49,988 bases of DNA. It comes from Aestuariirhabdus haliotis. Its GTDB lineage: Bacteria; Pseudomonadota; Gammaproteobacteria; Pseudomonadales; Aestuariirhabdaceae. Positions 26,470 through 35,484 of the stretch are shown in pieces. A program made the position numbers and the translations under genes. Position 1 is the stretch's first letter, and each line of letters starts with the position of its first letter. The stretch spans positions 1-49,988 of the forward strand of contig NZ_JAKSDZ010000026.1 of NCBI RefSeq assembly GCF_023509475.1. The letters run 5' to 3'. A model generated the notes under the pieces. The model was given only the letters and a program-made list of their open reading frames with translations, made no database searches and was not told where the DNA came from.

Positions 26470-28092
26470 CTAGTGGCGTGCCGAACGTCGCATCAGCAGC
26501 ACCACGGGTATCAACCCCACCAGCACCAGGGTAAAGGCGGGTAACGCCGCTCGCTCCCACTCCCCTTCGGAGGTCATTTCAAAGATGCGTACTGCCAGAG
26601 TGTCCCAGCCGAAGGGCCGCATTAGCAGCGTTGCTGGCATCTCTTTCAAGACATCGACAAACACCAGCAGCGTCGCGGTAATCAACGAGGGGCTCAGCAT
26701 GGGCAAATAGATGCGCCGCACAATACCCATCGGAGGCTCGCCAAGGCTTTGCGCCGATTCCAGAATCGAGGGGCGAATACGCTGCAAACCCGACTCCACC
26801 GGCCCGAAAGCGACAGCAAGAAAACGGATGCCGTAGGCCACCACCAGGGCCAGCAAGCTCCCCATCAAGAGCTGACGTCCTTCAAAACCCAACCATTGCT
26901 GCACCGGAATCGTAATATGGGCATCCAGCCAGGTGAAGGCCACCATGATGCCAACCGCCAACACCGAGCCCGGCAAGGCATAGCCAAGGTTGGCAATACT
27001 CACCGAGCCATTGACCCAACGATCCCGCCGCAGTCGCTGCGCGTAGGCCAGCAAAACCGCTGTAGTCACCGTTAACACCGCGGCAATGGCACCCAGCGTC
27101 AGGGTTTTGGTCACCAAGCCCAGGTAACGACTGTCGAGGTCTTCCAAAGCATCACTCAGGATCCACACCAGCAATTGCACAATCGGCACGATAAAGGCGA
27201 TCAAGACAATGCTGCCCGCATAAGCACTTGCCAGCCAGGCCACTGGCCCCTGCAAACGGTAGATCTGGCGAATATGGCGTCGCTCGCCTTCGGCAAACCG
27301 TGCCTTTCCCCGCGCCCGTCGCTCTATAAACAGCGCAACGGCAACAAACAATAACAGCAACGACGCCAGCTGAGCGGCCGCCTGCAGATTAAAGAAGCCG
27401 TACCAGGATTTATAGATCGCCGTGGTAAAGGTGTCGTAATTAAAGGTCGCCACCGCACCGAAATCGGCCAGAGTTTCCATTAAAGCCAACGCCAAACCCG
27501 CCGCAATCGCCGGTCGCGCCATCGGCAGGGCCACTTTCCAGAACGACGCCCAGGGCCCCAACCCCAATATACGCGCCGAATCCATCAAACCACGCCCCTG
27601 GGCCACAAAGGCGCTGCGCGCCAACATATACACGTAGGGATAAAACACCAACACCAGCACCAGCACCACGCCACCGGTAGAGCGCACCTCCGGGAACCAG
27701 ACGCCGCGCCCAAACCATTCACGCAGCTGGGTCTGCACCGGGCCGCTAAAATCGAGCAGGCCAATAAACACAAAGGCCAGCACATAGGCTGGCACCGCAA
27801 AAGGTAACATTAACGCCCAGTCGAACCACTTGCGACCGGGGAAATCACACATGGAGGTGAGCCAGGCGAGACTGACGCCCAACAGGGTTACTCCGAGACC
27901 AACCCCAACCAACAACACCAGGGTATTGCCCAATAACCGACCCAGCTGAGTTTCGATCAGGTGCAACCAGACTTCCGTCTGCACCGTTCCCCAACTAACA
28001 AAGAGCACCACCAGCGGCATCAGGACGATGGCGGCGATGGCCACCGCAATGAGGCGCCACTGCTTTTGATCGGACAACAACTGCTGAATCAA
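26470..28092 (-). CDS. fbpB: Ferric-iron ABC transporter permease (FbpB type)
   Basis: A 540-residue fused permease with about 12 membrane helices and two binding-protein-dependent EAA loops (SARILGLGPWASFWKVALPM, and SAQSLGEPPMGIVRRIYLPM). This duplication is diagnostic of FbpB/SfuB/AfuB/FutB iron permeases. It works with the periplasmic binding protein encoded directly upstream (71 bp) and with an ATPase that is not encoded in this window. A G+C-rich hairpin with a T-rich tail lies between the two genes and may attenuate permease expression. Confidence 0.93.
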   Translation of the reverse strand: MIQQLLSDQKQWRLIAVAIAAIVLMPLVVLFVSWGTVQTEVWLHLIETQLGRLLGNTLVLLVGVGLGVTLLGVSLAWLTSMCDFPGRKWFDWALMLPFAVPAYVLAFVFIGLLDFSGPVQTQLREWFGRGVWFPEVRSTGGVVLVLVLVFYPYVYMLARSAFVAQGRGLMDSARILGLGPWASFWKVALPMARPAIAAGLALALMETLADFGAVATFNYDTFTTAIYKSWYGFFNLQAAAQLASLLLLFVAVALFIERRARGKARFAEGERRHIRQIYRLQGPVAWLASAYAGSIVLIAFIVPIVQLLVWILSDALEDLDSRYLGLVTKTLTLGAIAAVLTVTTAVLLAYAQRLRRDRWVNGSVSIANLGYALPGSVLAVGIMVAFTWLDAHITIPVQQWLGFEGRQLLMGSLLALVVAYGIRFLAVAFGPVESGLQRIRPSILESAQSLGEPPMGIVRRIYLPMLSPSLITATLLVFVDVLKEMPATLLMRPFGWDTLAVRIFEMTSEGEWERAALPAFTLVLVGLIPVVLLMRRSARH

Positions 28093-28114
28093 ATCTGCTC
28101 CTTAAACAACAAAA

Positions 28115-28138
28115 GACGCCCTGCTTTCACAGGGCGCC
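28115..28138 (-). terminator. Hairpin between fbpA and fbpB
   Basis: A 9-bp stem with one imperfect pair (GACGCCCTG and CAGGGCGCC) and a 6-nt loop. On the minus strand it is followed by TTTTGTTGTTT. Its position within the operon suggests partial termination, giving more binding protein than permease. Confidence 0.65.
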
Positions 28139-28163
28139 TGCTTGCACAGCCAGCGGGTTGTGC

Positions 28164-29183
28164 CTAGCGGTATCCCGCACGATCCATCAATTTGATGGCA
28201 TCGGCCTGACGGCTACCGGCAGATTCAACGTTCAACTGATCCTGCTTGAACTCGCCCCAGGCAGCCACCAACGCGGCAGGCTTCACCGCCGGGTTGGCCG
28301 GATATTCCATATTACCATCGGCGACGATGCTCTGCGCTTCAGGGCTGCTCATCCACTCCAGAAACTTAACCGCACCGGCGGCATTTTTGGCGTGTTTGGT
28401 CACACCGGCACCGGATACGTTGACGTGCACGCCACTGCTTTGCTGGTTGGCAAAGAACAGCTTCAGGTTGATGTTGGGATCTTTCTTCTGCAGACGACCG
28501 AAGTAGTATGTATTGACGATGGTAGCATCACATTGGCCTGCGGCCACAGCTTGCATCGCCTTGGTGTCGTTGGAGAAGACCGGAGTAGCCAGATTATTCA
28601 CCCAACCCTTCACGACCTGCTCCGCCTGCTCTTCTCCCAGACGCTCGATCATGGTCGCAACCAGTGACTGATTATAAACTTTCTTGGAGGTACGCAGGCA
28701 CAAACGGCCTTTCCACTGGGACTCGGCCAGCGCCTCGTAACTGGACAGCTCTTCGGGCTTCACACGATCCGTCGCATAAACAATGGTACGGGCACGGACA
28801 GAAAGACCGACCCACTCGTTGTTGGTCGCACGCAAATGAGCGGGAATATTTTTCTCCAGCACAGACGACTCAACCGCTTGCAAAACACCTTTATTGGCAG
28901 CCTGCCACAGGTTACCGGCATCGACCGTAATCAACAGGTCGGCTGGCGTGTTAGCGCCTTCAGCTTCCAGACGTGCCAGCAGTGGGCCCGCCTTATCGGT
29001 AACGTACTTGACCTCTACGCCTGTTTTCGCGGTATAGGCATCGAACAACGGCTTGATCAGGTGTTCCTTGCGAGCCGAGTAGACGACCAGTTCATCGTCA
29101 GCCGCCAGGGCAAGACTGCTATTAACCGTTACCACCGCCGTGGCAGCAAAAGTGAGCAGCAGTTTGCGTGCATTCGTTAGCAT
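28164..29183 (-). CDS. fbpA: Periplasmic Fe(3+)-binding protein (FbpA/FutA type)
   Basis: 339 residues with a Sec signal peptide (about residues 1-27, ending [10 protein letters not shown]). The mature N-terminus [20 protein letters not shown] and the twin tyrosine motif NTYYFGRL (Tyr226, Tyr227) are the iron ligands and landmarks of FbpA/FutA1. It captures Fe3+ in the periplasm and delivers it to FbpB. Two Fur-box-like sequences lie 46-97 bp upstream of its ATG, so iron-dependent repression is expected. Confidence 0.95.
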   Translation of the reverse strand: MLTNARKLLLTFAATAVVTVNSSLALAADDELVVYSARKEHLIKPLFDAYTAKTGVEVKYVTDKAGPLLARLEAEGANTPADLLITVDAGNLWQAANKGVLQAVESSVLEKNIPAHLRATNNEWVGLSVRARTIVYATDRVKPEELSSYEALAESQWKGRLCLRTSKKVYNQSLVATMIERLGEEQAEQVVKGWVNNLATPVFSNDTKAMQAVAAGQCDATIVNTYYFGRLQKKDPNINLKLFFANQQSSGVHVNVSGAGVTKHAKNAAGAVKFLEWMSSPEAQSIVADGNMEYPANPAVKPAALVAAWGEFKQDQLNVESAGSRQADAIKLMDRAGYR

Positions 29184-29228
29184 GTTGAATTCCCCTTGAA
29201 TGTAATAACGTTACCATTGGGCGACAAT

Positions 29229-29247
29229 GATAATGATTAGCATTTAT
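29229..29247. promoter_or_regulatory. Fur-box-like site 1 upstream of fbpA
   Basis: GATAATGATTAGCATTTAT agrees with the 19-bp Fur consensus (GATAATGATAATCATTATC) at 14 positions, with a perfect GATAATGAT half. It lies about 46 bp upstream of the fbpA start codon. Confidence 0.75.
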
Positions 29248-29261
29248 TATGCAAGTCAAGT

Positions 29262-29280
29262 GAGAATGATTATCCATAGC
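29262..29280. promoter_or_regulatory. Fur-box-like site 2 upstream of fbpA
   Basis: GAGAATGATTATCCATAGC keeps most of the Fur consensus (13-14 of 19) and the tell-tale GAATGATTATC core. It sits 15 bp beyond site 1, so two Fur dimers could bind side by side. Confidence 0.6.
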
Positions 29281-29493
29281 TTTTTCATTCCCCGCCTTGT
29301 TTCAGATCAACAAAAGAGGGTAACGAGAAAGCTGAAAGACACTAAATGCCGCCGGGCGGAACGTCAGAAACAATCAAGGGAAACATTAAGGAAGAAACTT
29401 GTGGAGAAGCTTATTAAGAAACCGGTGCGAAAGCTCTGCATAACCCTGTCACACATCCCGACACAGGAGCGATGCGACAGGGTTGTTAAAACA

Positions 29494-30132
29494 TTAACAG
29501 CTGACGTTTGAAGACTTCAGTGCACCACGGGTAATCAACAGCTGAGCCAGGTAATAGGTGATCATAATAAACAAACTGGCCAGGCCAAAGGGTGACAGGA
29601 AGCGGTCAATTGCGATCATCGAATCGGACAGCAAAAACGACAATGCACCAGCCATTACCAGTGGGTGGTTGTCCTTACCCAGTATCGTACAAAGCGCCAT
29701 AACCACAATCACACTGATATAGGCGACAACCGGGATCGTCATCTCACCCAGAGCCGGCAACAACATCACCAGCAAGGCTGAAGTGACGGCAAGGGTCGCC
29801 AGCGCCAATGCCAGCCTCGGCATGGAAAACAGCGGCTTACGGACAAAGGCTGCGATATAAAAAAGGTGCGCAACCAGAAAACTCCCTAACCCGGGTACAA
29901 ACTGATTCCAGGCCAATAACAGATCCCCCATCGAGGAGCAGAGTAACCCGGCCAACAACCAATTATGGCGCAGAGTTGTACGCTGCCTGAACACAATCCA
30001 GGCCAACACCCAAATAGGCAGCGCTTTAAGTAGAAAATCCAGGGGGAAAGGTTGCAAGCCAATGGTTAACAGGTAGACCAGCGCAATCGCTGCAAACACA
30101 AACCAGGGGCTCGACCAGGAGAGTCGGGACAT
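29494..30132 (-). CDS. Lysoplasmalogenase (YhhN/TMEM86 family)
   Basis: About 212 residues from ATG 30132, with GGAG at good spacing (frame extends to 30147). About eight membrane helices fill the protein. Family landmarks are CSSMGDLLLAWNQF (about residues 70-83) and the C-terminal SFLLSDSMIAIDRF, where the acidic residues likely line the active site. Family knowledge: YhhN/TMEM86 proteins hydrolyse the vinyl-ether bond of lysoplasmalogens, though the bacterial activity is less well documented. Monocistronic. Confidence 0.9.
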   Translation of the reverse strand: MSRLSWSSPWFVFAAIALVYLLTIGLQPFPLDFLLKALPIWVLAWIVFRQRTTLRHNWLLAGLLCSSMGDLLLAWNQFVPGLGSFLVAHLFYIAAFVRKPLFSMPRLALALATLAVTSALLVMLLPALGEMTIPVVAYISVIVVMALCTILGKDNHPLVMAGALSFLLSDSMIAIDRFLSPFGLASLFIMITYYLAQLLITRGALKSSNVSC

Positions 30133-30315
30133 CGTAATACTCCGCAAACTGTTATTGTTGTAATGGTCAAAAGGTCTCGATCATTCACAAACACGCAGCG
30201 AACATCGTTCTTTGTGCATTATTTGTACGAAGAAACCGCAATGACCGAAGGAGTATTACGAATTAAAGCGGTGGTTACAAGCTGACACAATAGTCAAAAT
30301 GACAGGAGTGACCCT

Positions 30316-30546
30316 ATGACCGAATCCTTAGTTAGCAGTATATTGGAGATCGATCAGCTGATCGGTGCCATTGAACACCTGCAAAACCAGAAGCTGGACA
30401 CGTCCAACCCGTACGCCAAGGGCATGAAAGATGGACGCGACAGCATAGCAAATCACGCGCTTGCAGCATTAACCTCTATTCGACAGGAGTTGATGGAGTT
30501 ACACCTGAATCACAATAACCGTCCCCAACAAGCAGCCAGCCCCTAA
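30316..30546 (+). CDS. Small helical protein, unknown function
   Basis: A 76-residue acidic helical protein (IDQLIGAIEHLQNQKLDTSN then a second helix ending LTSIRQELMELH). It has no signal peptide and no cysteine. AGGAG lies 9 bp upstream of its ATG. It lies alone between the lysoplasmalogenase and RRM genes, divergent from the former. Confidence 0.6.
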   Translation: MTESLVSSILEIDQLIGAIEHLQNQKLDTSNPYAKGMKDGRDSIANHALAALTSIRQELMELHLNHNNRPQQAASP

Positions 30547-30621
30547 CGGCAGCTGTTCGATGCTGGATCAGTATTTCAGGTTAATCCCCGTCCCGGCCTG
30601 CGATGCCGGAATCAAACCGTC

Positions 30622-30972
30622 TTATCGAGACTCGGCGCTTCCTGCACTTTCAGCACTTTTAGGCTTGTGACCTCGATTACCGCCCGGCTTATTATTACGC
30701 CGAGGCCGGCGACCACGGTTATTGCCACCACCACTGCCACGCGCTTCATTCACCCTGATCAAACGACCGCACAACGGGGACTCATTGAGTACCTGAACCG
30801 CATCACGACCTTCGGACTTGACCGGCATTTCGACAAAGCCGAAACCCTTGGATTCACCGCTCTCGGGATCCATCGTCACAGTCGCACTGGTCACATCGCC
30901 GAATTCAGAAAAGGCATCAATAAGGTCATCATCTGTCACTGAGTAGGACAGATTGCCGACATATATTTTCAT
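30622..30972 (-). CDS. RRM-domain RNA-binding protein
   Basis: 116 residues. One RNA recognition motif fills residues 1-76, with RNP2 as KIYVGNL at the N-terminus and RNP1 as KGFGFVEM near residue 43. A low-complexity Gly/Arg/Asn-rich tail (RGSGGGNNRGRRPRRNNKPG) follows. This layout is typical of the small cold-inducible RNA-binding proteins of bacteria, which bind RNA and may act as RNA chaperones. Monocistronic. Confidence 0.93.
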   Translation of the reverse strand: MKIYVGNLSYSVTDDDLIDAFSEFGDVTSATVTMDPESGESKGFGFVEMPVKSEGRDAVQVLNESPLCGRLIRVNEARGSGGGNNRGRRPRRNNKPGGNRGHKPKSAESAGSAESR

Positions 30973-31206
30973 TCAGTTTTGTCTCACAACTGGCGCCGCT
31001 ATTATGAATCTACACCGTCAGCCAACCGGCACCCATCCGCTGACAATGATCGCCTTCCAGAAAGGTCCGATCATGAATCACCCGGCCTCGTGTTGCAGAC
31101 CTTGTGATGTAAAAAAGAGATTTCGGCTAGACTCGCACATTTATCCAACAAATAAAAGAGGCATTGTCAGTCAGCCACAGCCCTTTGTATTACAGGCTTC
31201 ACAGTA

Positions 31207-31866
31207 TTAAACAACCGGTTGAGTCGGGATCACATAGATAAAAATAGCCAGGAAGTGGCAAACCGCTCCACCGAGAACAAACAGATGCCAGATGGCATGG
31301 TTATAGGGAATCCGTTTTCCGACATAAAAAATAACCCCAAGACTGTATACCAGGCCACCGATCAACAGCAGCAAAAAGCCGCCTAACTCAAGCTGCTCCG
31401 CCAGCTCATAAATGACCAGCAATGACAGCCATCCCATCCCCAGGTAAGTCAGCACCGAAACAATTTCAAAGCGATGAATGAACAAGGCTTTAAAGATGAT
31501 TCCCACGGCCGCAAGGCTCCAGACAGCAATCAGCATACCGGTCGCCAAATCACCGTCGAGGGTGATCATCATAAAAGGGGTGTAGGTTCCTGCAATCAAC
31601 AGGTAAATGGCGCAATGATCCAGCACCTTAAAAACGGCTTTGGTCTTGTGATGGGTAAAGGCGTGATACAGGGTCGAACATAAAAACAGCAACACCAGAC
31701 TACCGCCATACAGCGCCAGCCCCGTAACCGACAACACATCGAGCACTCCGGTTGCCTCCACCATTAGCAGGGTCAAACCGACAATCGCGGCCGCGGCCCC
31801 CAAACCATGAGAGATTGCGTTGGCGATCTCCTCACCCAAACTGTACAGCGTCACATCATGCGACAT
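31207..31866 (-). CDS. Hemolysin III / PAQR-family membrane protein
   Basis: About 219 residues from ATG 31866 (GAGAGGGA upstream; the ATG at 31896 gives a poorly supported extension). Seven membrane helices carry the PAQR hallmarks: [15 protein letters not shown] first, then [22 protein letters not shown] at the zinc-ligand His/Asp helix, and [19 protein letters not shown] near the end. Members include YqfA/hemolysin III; they are ceramidase-related metal-dependent hydrolases or lipid-homeostasis proteins rather than classical toxins. Confidence 0.9.
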   Translation of the reverse strand: MSHDVTLYSLGEEIANAISHGLGAAAAIVGLTLLMVEATGVLDVLSVTGLALYGGSLVLLFLCSTLYHAFTHHKTKAVFKVLDHCAIYLLIAGTYTPFMMITLDGDLATGMLIAVWSLAAVGIIFKALFIHRFEIVSVLTYLGMGWLSLLVIYELAEQLELGGFLLLLIGGLVYSLGVIFYVGKRIPYNHAIWHLFVLGGAVCHFLAIFIYVIPTQPVV

Positions 31867-32042
31867 GGAATCCCTCTCCCAGTCATCCAATGGCAAAGCC
31901 CATGAGAGTATAGCAGTTGAAAAGCGGCTTCAAGGCTTGGGCTGGCGCCTCTAGATGCCCTATACATAGAACACATCCATGTCACTGAACACCATAAGAA
32001 ATATGCTAACCTGCGCTTTTTCAATCACGCACGGAGCGCTCT

Positions 32043-32510
32043 GTGGAAAGAATATCAATATCTCTGGAAGAGGGGCTGGTCGAACAGTTCGAGCAGTATC
32101 TGACGCAACGAGGTTACCGGAACCGCTCCGAAGCCATTCGCGACCTGATACGCGACCGGCTCGAATCTGAACGCGTTGAGCAGCAGCGTTCCAGCCACTG
32201 TGTGGGAACCCTCACTTACGTCTACAATCACGAAGAACGAGAGCTGTCACGCCGCCTGACCCATGCACAACACCACCACCATAATGTGGCAGTCTCTACT
32301 CTGCATGTACACCTGGACCATGACAATTGCCTCGAAACCGTGGTCGTCAGCGGACCGACCGAACAGGTGACCGCCTTCGCCAACACCATTATTGCCGAAC
32401 CGGGAGTTCGCCATGGCAAACTCAATGTGATCCCGGTGGATGCTCAGACGCTGAGCCATCAACACGGCGGCACCGAGCAACAACACAGCCATAGTCGCCC
32501 TCAAACCTGA
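32043..32510 (+). CDS. nikR: Nickel-responsive regulator NikR
   Basis: 155 residues starting on GTG. An N-terminal ribbon-helix-helix DNA-binding domain (residues 1-45, ISISLEEGLVEQFEQYLTQR) is joined to the ACT-like metal-sensing domain. The high-affinity Ni ligands are all present: His77 (AQHHHHNV), His88 and His90 (LHVHLDHDN) and Cys96. The C-terminal extension LSHQHGGTEQQHSHS is extra relative to E. coli NikR and adds more potential metal-binding His. It represses nickel-uptake genes when Ni(II) is bound. The operon directly downstream is its likely target. Confidence 0.95.
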   Translation: MERISISLEEGLVEQFEQYLTQRGYRNRSEAIRDLIRDRLESERVEQQRSSHCVGTLTYVYNHEERELSRRLTHAQHHHHNVAVSTLHVHLDHDNCLETVVVSGPTEQVTAFANTIIAEPGVRHGKLNVIPVDAQTLSHQHGGTEQQHSHSRPQT

Positions 32511-32562
32511 CCCCCACATCAGCAAGTTGAGTAAAACCTCAGGCCATATGAGCAATTCACGC

Positions 32563-32592
32563 ATATTATTACGATTTATTTTTTAGTAATAT
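32563..32592 (+). promoter_or_regulatory. NikR-operator-like inverted repeat
   Basis: ATATTATTA and TAGTAATAT form inverted half-sites (8 of 9 matching) with a 12-bp spacer, 30 bp overall. That is the two-half-site-with-wide-spacer geometry of NikR operators (E. coli: GTATGA-N16-TCATAC). The bases differ from E. coli, as they do in other phyla. It lies 32-62 bp upstream of the nikK ATG, in the only gap between nikR and the transporter genes. Confidence 0.6.
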
Positions 32593-32624
32593 TTACTCCA
32601 TCTAACCGCTTCGATGGAGCCGAC

Positions 32625-33428
32625 ATGCGCCCCCTGATTACCACTGGCCTGTTTTTGGCCAGCCTGCTCGCCAGCCCGATAAGCCTGGCCCACTTCCAAA
32701 CCCTGATTCCCTCTACAGCTATCGCGAACACCTCCAACCAGCAACAACTGAGGCTGGACCTGAGCTTTACTCATCCTATGAATCAGGGCCCAGCCATGGA
32801 GATGGCGACACCGGCACAATTTGGCGTTATCACTCGCGAGGGCCGCAAGGACCTGTTGTCCAGCCTGGTTTCCTATCAGGTCGATGGCCAGAATGCCTAC
32901 CGAAGCGAGTACAGCCTTCAAGGCCCTGGCGATCACCTTTTTTATGTCGAGCCTGCCCCCTATTGGGAACCCGCCGAAGGCGTCATGATCGTTCATTACA
33001 CCAAGGTGGTGGTGGATGCCTTTGCTGGCGACCCCCTATGGCAGCAGATGGTGGGTTTCCCCGTTGAGATCGAGCCGCTCACCAGACCTTATGGGCTTTG
33101 GCAGGGCAATCTGTTCAGTGGTGTTGTGCGTAAGAATGGCCAGCCCGTGCCTTTTGCCACCGTGGAAGTCGAATGGCTTAACGATGGACGAATGCAAGCG
33201 CCTGCCGAGGCCTTTATCACCCAGGAAATCAGGGCCGACGCCAACGGCACCTTTAATTTTGTCATGCCCTTCGCAGGGTGGTGGGGCTTCGCCGCCCTGA
33301 TCGAATCGGACATCACCATGACCAATCCGGAAGGCCAATCGGTTCCCGTTGAAGAAGGCGGACTGATCTGGGTGCATGCCCAAGAACTACCACCACAGAT
33401 TCATCAGACACAGACGGCAGATAAGTAA
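32625..33428 (+). CDS. nikK: NikK, DUF4198 periplasmic component of the nickel importer
   Basis: 267 residues with a Sec signal peptide (about 1-22, cleavage after SLA). The mature protein begins HFQTLIPSTA, so a His is at the new N-terminus. The rest is a beta-rich DUF4198 domain with HFQTLIPSTAIANTSN, then a FTHPMNQGPAMEM block (His and Met) and SGVVRKNGQPVPFATVEVEW, a CarboxypepD-like strand pair. NikK-type proteins are extracytoplasmic accessory components of nickel ECF importers and are proposed to supply metal to NikM. First gene of a five-gene unit. Confidence 0.88.
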   Translation: MRPLITTGLFLASLLASPISLAHFQTLIPSTAIANTSNQQQLRLDLSFTHPMNQGPAMEMATPAQFGVITREGRKDLLSSLVSYQVDGQNAYRSEYSLQGPGDHLFYVEPAPYWEPAEGVMIVHYTKVVVDAFAGDPLWQQMVGFPVEIEPLTRPYGLWQGNLFSGVVRKNGQPVPFATVEVEWLNDGRMQAPAEAFITQEIRADANGTFNFVMPFAGWWGFAALIESDITMTNPEGQSVPVEEGGLIWVHAQELPPQIHQTQTADK

Positions 33429-33437
33429 TGAGCCAAT

Positions 33438-33452
33438 AAGGAGCCCACCATC
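33438..33452 (+). promoter_or_regulatory. Shine-Dalgarno and ATC start of nikM
   Basis: AAGGAG (33438-33443) sits 6 bases before ATC (33450-33452). It is the only ribosome site that fits the conserved N-terminus. Overlapping the nikK stop there is also a 4-codon frame, ATG AGC CAA TAA (33428-33439), which could couple translation. Confidence 0.6.
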
Positions 33453-34154
33453 GCTCATATTCCCGAAGGCGTGCTATCGGCGCCAATTCTAATCGGCGGC
33501 GCCCTGATATCCGCCAGTGCACTGGCTTATGGTGTGCGACGGCTCGACTATGAGCGTATTCCCCAGGCAGCGGTGCTGGCCGCGGCCTTCTTTGTCAGCT
33601 CATTGTTTAGCGTGCCCATTGGCCCCAGCAGCGCACACCTGCTGTTAAACGGCTTGATGGGGCTGGTGCTGGGCTGGAGTGCCATACCCACCATTGCCAT
33701 CGCCCTTTTGCTGCAAGCGGTGTTCTTTGGCTTTGGTGGGCTGCTGGTGCTGGGAGTCAATATCCTCAATGTCGCACTACCGGCACTGGTATGCGCCCTG
33801 ACGTTAAGACCCTGGCTGCACCACACACAGGGTCAAAACGGTTTTCTTATTGGCACCCTGGCAGGTGCCGTGGGCGTCCTGTTAACCGCGTTGTTGCTTT
33901 GTGGTTCGCTGGCCCTTAGCGGAGCAGAGTTTATCCCGGCGGCAAAGGTTATTCTGCTCACCTACCTGCCCCTGGCCGTTGTCGAAGCCGCCATCTGCGG
34001 CTTTGTGCTGCGCTTTATCCTGAAAGTCTCTCCCGAGCTGCTGTTGCCGTCGAGCCCGGATCAGCACCGCCGCCGACAAACCGGTACAGCCGTCGCCGGG
34101 TGCGAAACCTGCCCCACAACCAAGGCACCAGCAAAGGAGGAAAACCAGTTATGA
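33450..34154 (+). CDS. nikM: NikM, substrate-specific (S) component of the nickel ECF importer; apparent ATC start
   Basis: The CbiM/NikM family begins M-(A)-H-I-P-E/D-G, and this N-terminus coordinates the metal. Here AHIPEGVLSAP follows an ATC codon at 33450, with AAGGAG 6 bp upstream. No ATG, GTG or TTG occurs between the stop at 33429-33431 and GTG 33471, and GTG 33471 would remove the whole metal-binding N-terminus. From the ATC the protein has 234 residues with about six membrane helices, including the second metal-ligand motif GPSSAHLLLNG (His63). The C-terminal tail is basic and polar. The 5' end is the uncertain part; the family assignment is not. Confidence 0.9.
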   Translation: MAHIPEGVLSAPILIGGALISASALAYGVRRLDYERIPQAAVLAAAFFVSSLFSVPIGPSSAHLLLNGLMGLVLGWSAIPTIAIALLLQAVFFGFGGLLVLGVNILNVALPALVCALTLRPWLHHTQGQNGFLIGTLAGAVGVLLTALLLCGSLALSGAEFIPAAKVILLTYLPLAVVEAAICGFVLRFILKVSPELLLPSSPDQHRRRQTGTAVAGCETCPTTKAPAKEENQL

Positions 34155-34726
34155 GTAAGCGGTCACTTTCACTCTCGCTACTAGCCGCAGTCAGTTTGCT
34201 GCTTAGCTCTGCCAGTCAGGCGCACCTTATCAAAGTCTTCGCCTACGCCAGCGAAGGCCGGATTGAGGGTACTGTTTACTTTGCCGGAGGGGACCCAGTT
34301 TCCGGCGCTCGCATTAAGTTCAAACAACCGAATAGTAACGCTGATATCGGCAGCGACAACGAGCAGCTGACGGATGCCAAGGGCCGATTCAGCCTGACAC
34401 GCCCCACCCTCGATCCCATTCTTGTGGTCGCCAACACCGGCGATGGTCACGTCGCGGAGTGGCTTATCGATTCCGTTGCCGCCCCCGCTTCGATCCCGGC
34501 TCACACTCAGCCCTCAACGTCTCCCGCCGAGAGCCACTCGATCTCCTCTAAAGCGCTGGAAGACCGCATCGAACAGGCGCTGGCCCGGCAGCTGGCCCCC
34601 TTGCGACTGGAACTGCAACAGCAAGCCTCGCGAGCCCGCCTCAGCGATATCCTGGGGGGCCTGGGTACATTGATCGGTATCGCCGGAGCCCTGTTGTGGT
34701 GGCGCAGCCGGCAACCTCAACCATGA
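34151..34726 (+). CDS. nikL: NikL, accessory component of the nickel ECF importer
   Basis: About 191 residues from ATG 34151, which overlaps the nikM stop (ATGA); the longer frame to 34100 lies inside nikM and is rejected. A signal peptide (MSKRSLSLSLLAAVSLLLSS) is cleaved after SQA, leaving a mature N-terminus HLIKVFAYASEG with His first, as in NikK. A carboxypeptidase-regulatory-like beta sandwich follows (VYFAGGDPVSGARIKF), then an alpha-helical region and a C-terminal membrane helix (LGTLIGIAGALLWW). NikL-type proteins work with NikM in nickel uptake. Confidence 0.88.
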   Translation: MSKRSLSLSLLAAVSLLLSSASQAHLIKVFAYASEGRIEGTVYFAGGDPVSGARIKFKQPNSNADIGSDNEQLTDAKGRFSLTRPTLDPILVVANTGDGHVAEWLIDSVAAPASIPAHTQPSTSPAESHSISSKALEDRIEQALARQLAPLRLELQQQASRARLSDILGGLGTLIGIAGALLWWRSRQPQP

Positions 34727-35484
34727 GTCGTCTTGGCCTCACCATTGAGCAGCCACTGCGTCCCTGGCTGGCCAAGAGAGACCCACGAGCCCGCCTGCTA
34801 ATTGCTGCCGCATCGGCCATCGCAGTGGTCTCGCTCCAGCACCCGACCACGCTGCTATGCAGCTTGCTGCTTGCCCTCTCACTCGCATTGGGCAGCGGTT
34901 TAAGTCTGTCTCTGTTAATGCGTCGTCTGCTTGCGCTGGAAGCATTTATGCTGATACTGCTGGTCATGCTGCCGCTGAGCATGCCTGGCGACCCCTGGCT
35001 ACAGATCGGGCCTTTTCATGTCAGCGATGCAGGCCTCGAACGGGCGCTGGTTATTGTATTGAAAGCCAACACCGTCGTTATTGGCCTGCTAACCCTGGTC
35101 GGCACCCTTGAACCCGTGGTATTGGGGCACGCTCTGGCGCGCCTGCGGGTTCCGGACAAGCTGGTTCATCTGCTGCTGTTTACCGTGCGCTATATCGACC
35201 TTTTGGCCGAGGAATACCAGAGACTGCACACCGCAATGCGAGCACGAGGCTTTGCACCGGGAAATAACCGCCACACCTGGCGCAGCTATGGCTCCCTGAT
35301 CGGGATGCTGCTGGTACGCAGTCTGGAACGCTCCCAACGCATACTTATCGCCATGAAATGTCGCGGTTTTAACAACCGCCTGTTTCTTGTAGATTCGCGC
35401 CACTGGCATCCCACAGACACCCGGTTTATGGTGCTCTCGGCAATCCCCCTGATCACCCTTCTGGGTCTGGAATGGCACTTATGA
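34723..35484 (+). CDS. nikQ: NikQ, transmembrane (T) component of the ECF importer
   Basis: 253 residues from ATG 34723, which overlaps the nikL stop (ATGA). About five membrane helices, plus the two coupling motifs that dock to the ATPase: MRARGFAPG and MKCRGFNNR, as in CbiQ/EcfT. The frame also starts at 34696 (GTG) but inside nikL. It converts ATP hydrolysis by NikO into movement of the S-component NikM in the inner membrane. Confidence 0.93.
   Translation: MSRLGLTIEQPLRPWLAKRDPRARLLIAAASAIAVVSLQHPTTLLCSLLLALSLALGSGLSLSLLMRRLLALEAFMLILLVMLPLSMPGDPWLQIGPFHVSDAGLERALVIVLKANTVVIGLLTLVGTLEPVVLGHALARLRVPDKLVHLLLFTVRYIDLLAEEYQRLHTAMRARGFAPGNNRHTWRSYGSLIGMLLVRSLERSQRILIAMKCRGFNNRLFLVDSRHWHPTDTRFMVLSAIPLITLLGLEWHL

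Noticed and set aside
29227..29511. A short, very basic open frame on the plus strand (94 codons) over the Fur sites
   Set aside because: It begins inside the Fur-box region of fbpA, overlaps the lysoplasmalogenase 3' end, has no Shine-Dalgarno and no protein-like composition.
33428..33439. A four-codon frame, ATG AGC CAA TAA, overlapping the nikK stop as the true nikM start
   Set aside because: Its frame differs from the nikM frame, so it cannot encode the NikM N-terminus. It may only couple translation.
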